Of a stretch of DNA of 64,000 nt, positions 52,772-60,134 are shown piece after piece. The position numbers and the translations under genes are program-made. The stretch spans positions 44,186 through 108,185 of the forward strand of contig JACQZR010000022.1 of NCBI GenBank assembly GCA_016213775.1. Reading direction: 5' to 3'. This DNA is from Acidobacteriota bacterium (GTDB lineage Bacteria; Acidobacteriota; Terriglobia; Bryobacterales; Bryobacteraceae). The first letter of the stretch is position 1. The number at the start of each line of letters is the position of its first letter. The notes beneath the pieces are model-generated. The model was not told the DNA's origin and made no database searches. It saw only the letters and a program-made list of their open reading frames with translations.

Positions 52772-53929
52772 ATGAAGAAGATGTTATGGGGTCTTGCGCT
52801 TTTCCTCTGTTCCGGAAGCGCGTTGCTCGCTCAATCGTTTCCAGGCACATGGCAAGGTGCCTTGAAAGTACCACAGGCACCGAACGGAGAATTGCGCGTC
52901 GTCGTGAAGATCTCGACGACAGCGGCGGATAAACTCGCTGCCGACTTCTACAGTATCGATCAACGGACTCCGGCAATTCCTGCCACCGCCCTTACAACAA
53001 ACGGCAACAACTTTAAGATGACCATTGAGCGAGTGAATGGTCTGTACGAAGGCAAAATGAGCGCGGATGGTAAGACCATCAACGGCACATGGACGCAGCA
53101 GGGAAATTCGTTACCGCTCGATCTCACGCGCGCTACTCCTGAGACCGCATGGACCATTCCGGAGCCCCCGCCTCCTCCGAAGATGATGGAGGCGAACGCG
53201 CAACCGGAGTTCGAGGTCGCCACCATCAAGCCTTCGGATCCGAGCCGTCCTGGCTGGGGCATTACGGTAAATCCGAGTGGCGTATTGCGTACTCTGAACA
53301 CCACCGTCAACGATCTGATCAAGTTCGGTTTTGACATGCATCCCAAGCAGGTCGTCGGCGCACCCTCATGGGCCGATTCCGAGAAGTTCGATATCGAGGC
53401 GAAACCGGACAAGCCCGGGATGCCGAGCGTCAAGCAGTTGAAGGGGATGGTCCAGAAGCTGCTGGCGGAGCGCTTCTCCCTCGCCTCCCACAAGGACAAG
53501 AAAGAGTTGTCTGCATACGCAATCACGGCGATGAAGAACGGCGTCAAGATCAAGAAGGAATAAAACTCCTCTATACCGATGCCCGGGTTTGGCGGACGCC
53601 CCCAGCGAGGATTCAACGTTCGCAACGCCACATTAGCGGAATTTGCTAGTGTCATGCAGGCGCAGTTCATGGATTTGCCGGTGATCGACCAGACGGAACT
53701 CGGCGAAACCCGTTACACCTTTGTGCTCACATTCACGCCCGATCCCGGAATGCGGCCTTTTGGCGGCGCCACTCCTCCACCGCAGGCGCAACCTGCCTCC
53801 ATCGATCCCGAAGCGCCACCCGACCTTTTCAGCGCGATGGCGCAGCAACTGGGTTTGCGCATGCAAAAGACAAAGGCGCCGGTGGAAGTGATGGTCATCG
53901 ACAAAATCGAGAAGCCATCTTCGAATTAA
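52772..53929 (+). pseudogene. TIGR03435-family secreted protein, interrupted by one stop
   Basis: From ATG 52772 a signal peptide (LWGLALFLCSGSALLAQ) and a ~100-residue β-domain (FPGTWQGALKVP) lead into the TIGR03435 domain (FEVATIKPSDPS, LIKFGFDMHPKQVVGAPSWADSEKFDIEAK). In-frame TAA at 53561-53563 stops it after MKNGVKIKKE. The same frame continues without further damage (MPGFGGRPQRGFNVRNATLAEFASVM, DLPVIDQTELGETRYTF, APPDLFSAMAQQLGLRMQKTKAPVEVMVIDKIEKPS) to 53929. One base change would give an intact protein of 385 residues. The family is expanded in Solibacter and has no known function. Confidence 0.8.
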
Positions 53930-54021
53930 GGCGTGCGTCGCACCTGTTTGCGGGGTCATGAACGGCGTACGACCCCGCCCGCCAGTGTTGACAATCTACA
54001 ATTGATGGTAATCTAGGTGTG

Positions 54022-54351
54022 ATGTCCAGACCTACCGATCTCGTCCAAGGGACACTCGATCTTCTGATCCTCAAAACGATCTGTCTGGAGCCCAAACACG
54101 GCTGGGCTATCGCTAGGCGCATCCAGCAAGTCTCGCGAGAAGCTCTTCAAGTGCAGCAGGGATCCCTCTACCCGGCTCTACACCGGCTCGAGCAACAGGC
54201 ATGGATAAAGGCCGAGTGGAAAACCACGGAAACCGGCCGTATGGCCAAGTTCTACTCACTCACGCGCGCCGGACGCAAACATCTCGAGAAGGAGTTGGAA
54301 AGCTGGACACGTCTGTCGTCGGCCATCAACCTTGTCATTCGCGAGGCCTGA
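54022..54351 (+). CDS. PadR-family regulator beside a lost ADOP permease
   Basis: A PadR winged-helix protein of 109 residues from ATG 54022: [62 protein letters not shown]. It is complete and of the ADOP-associated type. TTGACA (53988) and TAATCT upstream resemble a promoter with a short spacer. The permease that should follow one base after its stop is only a 46-codon stub, so the regulator has lost its usual target. Confidence 0.88.
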   Translation: MSRPTDLVQGTLDLLILKTICLEPKHGWAIARRIQQVSREALQVQQGSLYPALHRLEQQAWIKAEWKTTETGRMAKFYSLTRAGRKHLEKELESWTRLSSAINLVIREA

Positions 54352-54352
54352 T

Positions 54353-54490
54353 ATGCGCATTCTGGACAAAATCCGTTTACGCCTCCGCTCACTGGTCCGC
54401 CGCGGGTATGTGGAGCGCGAACTCGGAGAAGAATTCCGCTTTCATCTCGATCAACTGACAGGGGAGAACATCGGAGCGGGAATGAGCGTA
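54353..54490 (+). pseudogene. ADOP permease, N-terminal stub
   Basis: From ATG 54353 the sequence reads MRILDKIRLRLRSLVRRGY, ELGEEFRFHLDQLTGENIGAGMS, the typical cytoplasmic start of ADOP permeases. It then ends at about 54488, where the opposite-strand stub begins. The start keeps its normal spacing to the PadR stop. About 750 residues are missing. Confidence 0.8.
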
Positions 54491-54704
54491 ACGCATAACG
54501 AAGATCAAGATGCAGCATTGCGAGGTGCTCCTTGGGGGCCTCCCTCATGAGGCCCGTGATTGCCTCCATCCATACCATCGCCCGTTCTACAGGCCCGGAG
54601 GCGTGCCGCAGGCGGTCCTGGAATGCCAGGGACATTTCACGCCCGTACTCGTCGCGAAATGCCCGGGGGTACAACACCAGCAGCGAACAAAGCAGCGCTC
54701 CCAT
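54480..54704 (-). pseudogene. second ADOP permease (long-leader type), N-terminal stub
   Basis: From ATG 54704, five bases after the stop of the PadR gene at 54710, the sequence reads LLCSLLVLYPRAFRDEYGREMSLAFQDRLRHA, MVWMEAITGLMREAPKEHL and DLRYALRSF. This is the N-terminal region of the ADOP subtype with a membrane leader and the YGREM motif. Homology stops at the junction with the opposite-strand stub. Confidence 0.75.
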
Positions 54705-54709
54705 GGCGG

Positions 54710-55087
54710 TTACTTCTTAATAGGCAGTAGTCCTGTCGCACGGGCATCTGCCAACAGCCTTTCCAGCCTTCTCGCTTCTGCCTTCGCAACCCGCCGTCCC
54801 AGTTTGCTCAGCCTGTAGTACCGCCTCCGCTCGTCATCGTGTTCGGGATCCGGCCGCTCCGATAGCTCCTCAATCAGGCCTTGCTCCAGCAGTCGCTTAA
54901 TAGCTCCGTACAGCGTGCTCGGGCTCAATCGGACCGCGCCATCCGTGCGATCAGAGACGTCCTGCATCACCGAGTAGCCGTGGCGGTCGCGGTCCGCCAG
55001 CGATACCAGGATGTGGAAAGTGTCCTTGTGCAGGGGCAGGAAGGACTCAGGCGCCGGATCTTCCGGCTTGGAACGGCGAAGGGCCAT
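54710..55087 (-). CDS. PadR-family regulator (second type)
   Basis: A PadR protein of 125 residues from ATG 55087, chosen because the operator-like dyad lies just upstream. It has the PadR fold in DTFHILVSLADRDRHGYSVMQDV, VRLSPSTLYGAIKRLLEQGLI and DERRRYYRLSKLGRRV, followed by a longer helical tail (AEARRLERLLADARATGLL). This type differs from the other three PadR genes in the window. Its permease partner is reduced to a stub. Confidence 0.9.
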   Translation of the reverse strand: MALRRSKPEDPAPESFLPLHKDTFHILVSLADRDRHGYSVMQDVSDRTDGAVRLSPSTLYGAIKRLLEQGLIEELSERPDPEHDDERRRYYRLSKLGRRVAKAEARRLERLLADARATGLLPIKK

Positions 55088-55095
55088 AGCGGCAC

Positions 55096-55114
55096 TATAG
55101 CGAATCTCGCTATA
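55096..55114 (-). promoter_or_regulatory. perfect dyad TATAGCGA-N3-TCGCTATA before PadR
   Basis: Eight-base arms are perfectly symmetric around ATC, with the right end continuing as a direct repeat of CTATAGCGAATC. It lies 9-27 bp before ATG 55087, over the expected promoter, so it is a strong candidate for PadR autorepression. Confidence 0.65.
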
Positions 55115-55158
55115 GCGAATCAAGTAATACTTGTGCCCGGCAGCTTCGCACAACTTCA

Positions 55159-56350
55159 CTATTCATAGCGCAACGCCTGCGTCGGGCTTACGGATGCGGC
55201 TCGCCAGGCGGGCATCATCGCCGACCCGAGCGCCACGAGCCCAAACAGTACACTCGCACCCGCGATGGTCGGCCCATCGACGGCTCGGACTTCGTAAAGC
55301 TGGGACTCGATAAAACGGCTCAGGACCCAAACGCACGGAAGCGCAACAACTATTCCAGCGCCAATCATCACCAGCGCGTCTCGCGCAACCAGCCACACCG
55401 CGGAGCGTCTCGTGGCGCCGAGCGCCATTCGAATCCCGATCTCCTGCGTACGCTGCGCGGCCACGAATGAAATCACCCCGTACAAGCCAACCACGGACAG
55501 CAGGAATGCGATCGCTCCGAAGCCGCTCGACAGCGTCGCCAGCATCCGCTCGGTTGTGAGCGCCCGCTCGATCTGATCGTCCAGCGTGATCATATCGACG
55601 ACAGGCAGGGCTGGATCTACCTGCCCAATGGTGGCGCGGATTGAAGCGAATGCCGCTTCCGGTTTTCCGCGTACTTTCACATAGAATGTGCCGCCCCCCG
55701 ACTGCCGGTCCCAGTAGGGTACAAATGCCTGTTCGATACTGTCTCGATCGTCGCGCATGCTGCGGCGGCTGAAACCTTGCACCACTCCTATAATTTCAAC
55801 GGTCGTGCGTGTGTCGGGGCGGTTGCCGAAGCCAATCCGATGGCCCAGCGGACTGCGGCTCCCAAAATATCGCCGTGCGAAGCTCTCGCTCACGATGATC
55901 GAACGATAGGCGCTCTCCCGGCTGTCGGGGTCGCGCAGATCGCGTTCATCGAAATCGCGGCCGGCAACCAGGCGCGTTCCGATGGTCGCAAAGAAACCCG
56001 GAGTTATCCGCATGAAGTGAACTGCGCGCTCGGTGACGATTCGCTGGTCAGACTGGATCGTTATGCTGCTGCTCGAAGTCCCGCCGGTCAGAATGTGCGT
56101 GTTCGCCACAGCGGCGCTCTCGACTCCCGGCGCGCTCTCGAGCTTTTCCAACAGTTCGTGCATGAGCCGCTTGGCGCCCGCCTCCGGATAACCGTTGCTG
56201 GCCGGACTTGCACGGAACATGTTCCGCTTCGCCAGCGCCCGAGGCCATCAGGTCGCCGACGCGCCGTTCGAGGTGATACCACAGTTCGCGATCGAGGTCC
56301 TGTTCCATCCTGCGCCGCCTCGACCCAAACAGATTAAGAATCCTCCGCAT
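55159..56350 (-). pseudogene. third ADOP permease, large internal deletion
   Basis: From ATG 56350 the normal start RILNLFGSRRRRMEQDLDRELWYHLERRVGDLMASG is present. At about 56235 it jumps, out of frame, to the second half of the protein (LMHELLEKLESAPGVESAAVAN, then FFATIGTRLVAGRDF, GEIIGVV-like and a complete FtsX end with [27 protein letters not shown], ending TQALRYE at 55159). The first MacB/FtsX unit, some 400 residues, is missing. ATG 56220 could start the remaining C-terminal half, but it lacks its first helix. PadR precedes it by two bases. Confidence 0.85.
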
Positions 56351-56352
56351 GG

Positions 56353-56688
56353 CTACCGCCCCTCGTTGAAGATCAGCCGGACTGCCGCTGTCAGCCGGTT
56401 CCAACTCTCTTTCTCCACCGCAAGCTGCTTTTCGCCAGCTCGCGTCAGCGAATAGAACTTGGCTTCACGGCCTGTCTCCGATTCGCGCCAGTCCGACTTC
56501 AACAATCCCTTCTGTTCCAGACGGTGCAAGGCGGGATACAGAGATCCCTGGTTGGCCTGCACCGCTTCGCGCGATACCTGGTGCAGCCGTTGCGCAATTC
56601 CATAACCATGAGCCGGCCCAAGGGAGAGCATCTGAAGCACCAGCATGTCGAGCGTGCCTTGCGGAATCGGAAAACGGGAAGAAGACAT
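56353..56688 (-). CDS. PadR-family regulator beside a deleted ADOP permease
   Basis: A PadR protein of 111 residues: [67 protein letters not shown]. It is a close relative of the genes at 54022 and 19447. GAGGT stands just before ATG 56688. It is complete, while the permease gene two bases downstream has lost its middle. A long palindrome lies directly upstream of it. Confidence 0.9.
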   Translation of the reverse strand: MSSSRFPIPQGTLDMLVLQMLSLGPAHGYGIAQRLHQVSREAVQANQGSLYPALHRLEQKGLLKSDWRESETGREAKFYSLTRAGEKQLAVEKESWNRLTAAVRLIFNEGR

Positions 56689-56699
56689 CAGTTACCTCA

Positions 56700-56741
56700 A
56701 CCTTCGATGTAATGTATTACGCGTCATTACGTGTCGAAGGT
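56700..56741 (-). promoter_or_regulatory. 42-bp nested palindrome before PadR
   Basis: Outer arms ACCTTCGA and TCGAAGGT are perfect, inner arms TAATG and CATTA pair, and the centre again holds GTAAT/ATTAC symmetry. It lies 12 bp before the PadR start and touches the stop of the amidohydrolase gene, so it can serve as PadR operator, as terminator, or both. Confidence 0.6.
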
Positions 56742-57952
56742 CAAGGTATTCGGGTCACGTTCTTATAGACAACCCCACCCTTCATCACAAACGCCACACG
56801 CCGAACAGCCGTGATGTCCTTCCGAGGATCTCCGTCAAGCGCGATGATATCTGCCTGCAACCCGGGCGCAATCGAGCCGATCTGATCCGCCATGCCGAGC
56901 GCCTCCGCCGCCAGGGAATTGGCCGAGACCATCGCCGCCATTGGCTCCACTCGGCTATCGCGCACGTGATGAATGAACTCCTCGGCGTTACGCCCGTGCA
57001 TACCTGATAGGGCGTCGGTACCAAAAACGATCTTCAGTCCGCGAACCTTCACTGCGCGCCGCAGGAACTCCTGGCTCATCGGCGCCAGATCTTTCATCGG
57101 AGCAAACTCCGCAACAGTCTTTGGAAAAAACGGCGTACCGGCAAATTTGTCCGCGTTCAGAAGATAGTTCTCCCAAAGAAGGCCGGCTTGCGGATCAAGA
57201 TACGTCCCCTTTTCGGCCATCAGTTTCAGATCGTCGTCCGTCGCGCCGACACCGTGCTCGATTTGCGTGCAGCCGGCGAGAGTCGCTGCACGGACAGCCT
57301 CCCGGAAAGCGTGTACCAGCGTGCGCAATCCCTGCTTCTTCGCCTCATCACAGGCGGCGTTCAGTTGCTCCTGAGAAAGCGTCATCTTTCCCTGCCGCAT
57401 GCCCCCAGCAGCGTATATCTTGATAAGATTCGCGCCTGCTTCCTTTTGTTTCCGAACGAACGCGCGAATCTCTTCTTCGGTCCCGCCAGGCGCCCCAAGC
57501 GCGTCCACCGCAGTAAGAATTCGCGGTCCAGGGAGCAATCCATTTGCTATGGCGTCGCGTAAGGCGACGCTGCCGGGCGACCCCATGTTCTGTACTGTCG
57601 TGAAGCCGGCCATCAAGGTTGCCCACGCGTTCGAAGCGTGCCGAGGTGCATCTTCGTTCGCACCGTCCTTGCCAAAGCTCGAAGTAATGTGAACGTGGGC
57701 ATCAATCCAGCCCGGCAATACGGTAAGTCCGCGAAGATCGTAATCCCCCGGCCCTGATTTTGAATCAAGGGCGACGATTCTGGATCCCTCAATCACCACG
57801 CGGGTGTTTTGCCACACGCGCCCCTTGCCATCCAGGAGGGTGCTTGCGGCTATCACAATACGCTTGCCGGACGACGGTGCTTCTCGATAAACCGGTTGCC
57901 CCACCAAGAAGAGGCCAAAAACGAGCATCCACGGGCCGACTAAGAAACGCAT
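56741..57952 (-). CDS. amidohydrolase, imidazolonepropionase-like
   Basis: A protein of 403 residues from ATG 57952 with a hydrophobic leader (FLVGPWMLVFGLFLVGQ) and an amidohydrolase barrel: HxH in WIDAHVHITS, Lys in NLIKIYAAGG (the usual carbamylated position), His in TLVHAFRE, His in TQIEHGVG and Asp in IVFGTDALSG. The β-sandwich parts at both ends are present. It belongs to the secreted imidazolonepropionase-like/prolidase-like group that hydrolyses cyclic amides or dipeptides. No ribosome binding site is seen. Its end borders the PadR palindrome. Confidence 0.9.
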   Translation of the reverse strand: MRFLVGPWMLVFGLFLVGQPVYREAPSSGKRIVIAASTLLDGKGRVWQNTRVVIEGSRIVALDSKSGPGDYDLRGLTVLPGWIDAHVHITSSFGKDGANEDAPRHASNAWATLMAGFTTVQNMGSPGSVALRDAIANGLLPGPRILTAVDALGAPGGTEEEIRAFVRKQKEAGANLIKIYAAGGMRQGKMTLSQEQLNAACDEAKKQGLRTLVHAFREAVRAATLAGCTQIEHGVGATDDDLKLMAEKGTYLDPQAGLLWENYLLNADKFAGTPFFPKTVAEFAPMKDLAPMSQEFLRRAVKVRGLKIVFGTDALSGMHGRNAEEFIHHVRDSRVEPMAAMVSANSLAAEALGMADQIGSIAPGLQADIIALDGDPRKDITAVRRVAFVMKGGVVYKNVTRIP

Positions 57953-58046
57953 AGTCAATTGTTATCCGACCCACGTCAAAGAAGCGAAGTAGCCTGTTTC
58001 ATTCACGTCAGCGACGACGGGGGCCATAATGAGGCTGGAGGACAGT

Positions 58047-59054
58047 ATGTGCCGTCTGCTCTTATTCCTTCTCTGTGCCGGCGCGTGGGCGCAAAGCGAT
58101 CCGAACCCCTTGCAGATCCTGGAACGCGTCGCCAACAAGTATAAGAACCTCGATAGCTTCGTAATGATCGGAGCGGCCACCCGGCCGGTGTCTCCAGACG
58201 GAGTTGCCCAAGTCAAGGTTCAACGCGCGTACATTTCGCGGCGCCTCGTACCCGACGACGCGCCGCTCCCATTCATCGATGCCGCGGCCCGCTACAAAGA
58301 CGACCCTGAACCCGCCTTCCTGATCTTCCGCGAGATCGCCGACCGTGTCGCCGGGGCGAAGCTGCTGCGCGGCGAAACGGCAATCCTCGGAGGCCGGTCA
58401 AGGCCGTGCGATGTACTCTCCGTTCACTATCAGGACAAGGCGCGCAACTCCGCGGGCGAACCCGTTGTCTACTGGATCGAGCGCGAGACCGGCACCGTGT
58501 GGAAACTGCAGTTCAGCGAGCGTCGGGCGTCGGACGTCTGGCAGTGGACGGTGACCCTCGACACATCGTCTGAAAATGAACCACCGCCGTCATGGGCCAT
58601 GGTGCCGGCAAAGATGGTCACGAAGGAGAATACCCATTTGATCGGCCGTGACGCTCCCGAAATCACCGGCCGGACACTCGACGGGAGTTTGTTTACCCTA
58701 TCGAAGCTCCGCGGCAAGGTCGTCGTGCTTGACTTCTGGGCCACGCACTGCGGCTACTGCTCTGAAGAAATGGCAGACCTCGAACATTTGAAGGCCAGTT
58801 TCGCTGGACAAGGAGTGGAAATCGTCGGCATCAACGAAGAGGATCCGGAACGGGCGAAGCGTTGGCTGGCGGAACGGAGGCGTACCCTGCCGGTGGTCTT
58901 CATCGCCCCCGAAACGGGTTTTAAAGCCTATGCTGTTGATTCCTTGCCCACCACCTTGATCATCGACCGCGAAGGCAAGGTCATCAGGCACTGGATCGAG
59001 TTTGCGAGCGGCGCGAAGATACGTCGGGTCATCGAGACTCTGACGGCTCGGTAG
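58047..59054 (+). CDS. TlpA-like thioredoxin-fold protein
   Basis: An exported protein of 335 residues from ATG 58047, where GGAGG is at the right distance and the signal peptide (LLLFLLCAGAWAQ) starts. Residues up to ~195 form a LolA/DUF2092-like lipoprotein-carrier fold (ILERVANKYKNLDSF, VVYWIERETGTVWKL). The C-terminal part is a TlpA/ResA thioredoxin domain with the active CxxC, Cys235 and Cys238, in WATHCGYCSEE, and cis-Pro in SLPTTLIID. It should reduce disulfides in the periplasm. This two-part arrangement is common in acidobacteria. Confidence 0.9.
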   Translation: MCRLLLFLLCAGAWAQSDPNPLQILERVANKYKNLDSFVMIGAATRPVSPDGVAQVKVQRAYISRRLVPDDAPLPFIDAAARYKDDPEPAFLIFREIADRVAGAKLLRGETAILGGRSRPCDVLSVHYQDKARNSAGEPVVYWIERETGTVWKLQFSERRASDVWQWTVTLDTSSENEPPPSWAMVPAKMVTKENTHLIGRDAPEITGRTLDGSLFTLSKLRGKVVVLDFWATHCGYCSEEMADLEHLKASFAGQGVEIVGINEEDPERAKRWLAERRRTLPVVFIAPETGFKAYAVDSLPTTLIIDREGKVIRHWIEFASGAKIRRVIETLTAR

Positions 59055-59103
59055 CGGGTCCCCAGCTCCATCAACGATTCGCCCTGAAGGCCCGTCATAC
59101 AAC

Positions 59104-60020
59104 ATGATGTGTTCTCTTCCACGGCTCCTAACCGGCACGGTCTGGTGTATGTGCGCCTTTGGCCAGATACCCCAAGAGAAGCAAACGATCGTCAATCCGC
59201 TGCCGGAGGAGGAGATCCTGCAACCGTGCCGTTATCAAATGGTCCTGCCAGAGTCCACGAGCCCCATCCGCGCGGCCTGGGTGATCTTCGACCGGGGCCA
59301 GGACTATCTTCAGTGGTTCCACGACCGGCGTGTTCGAGCCTTCGCAAACGAACACCATCTCGCGTTGGTCCTTGCCATGCACTGCCGTTCCAAGGAGCGC
59401 GAGGACATGATTGTGCTGCCCGAGAAGGGCGTTGGGCGCGCCCTATTCTCGGCGCTCACCCAGTTCGCTGACTCCGAGGCCCGGCCGGAGTTGAAGACAA
59501 TCGGCATCATTGCCATGGGATGGTCCGGGGCTGGCTCGCTCGCCGCGAGGCTTGCCGGCTACAGGCCTCCATCCAACTGCCGGATCAAGCGTTGCGCAGC
59601 CCGCAACTGATCATTGCAAATGGCGGCGACAACATCAACGGAACCGAGCGGCCCTACGGGTACTTCAAGAAGTACTACGAAAGAGGTGCGCCCTGGACCT
59701 TTGTTGTCCAGAACAGGACGCCGCACTGCTGTCTGCAGAACGCGCAAACACTCATCCTGGAGTGGCTGCGCGCGGTACTCCTGAGCGGAGAGCCTAAGCG
59801 CCTCGGCATGGGAGACCACGGATACATCACCGTCGAAACCGCGAAGGTTGTCGACGAGTGGAAGAGACCTGTATTCAATGCAGCCTCGAGTCGCATTGCG
59901 CCCAAAGGCAAGGGCAAACGCGGAGAACTCCAGTCGGGGTGGATGCCGTCTTCGATGTTTTCACGCGAGTGGCTCGTTTTTACCGGCAGGCCCGCTCCAG
60001 TCGCCGTTTGGAAACCGTAA
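59104..60020 (+). pseudogene. secreted α/β-hydrolase-like protein, frameshifted
   Basis: From ATG 59104 a signal peptide and an α/β-hydrolase core run to the nucleophile motif GWSGAGSL at about residue 142. The frame then diverges, and homology continues in the next frame: LRSPQLIIANGGDNINGTERPYGYFKKYY, PWTFVVQNRTPHCCLQNAQTLILEWL, with the probable catalytic His in TPHCC, to 60020. A one-base shift near 59560-59590 restores about 305 residues. It is probably an esterase of unknown substrate; inactive as written. Confidence 0.65.
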
Positions 60021-60134
60021 CGGCCCGTCTCGTGGATCCTACTCGCTGCGTAGGGCAATCACCGGACATGAGCTTGCACAAAGACTTTCCAACGTCACCC
60101 GTGTTCAGCAATCATAGATTGTAGAAAGCTTTTT

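Noticed and set aside
60039..60065. Leftward codons PVIALRSE plus stop, like the end of an ADOP permease
   Set aside because: Only eight codons fit and upstream codons do not. This is too short to call a remnant, though it would agree with the other decayed ADOP genes.
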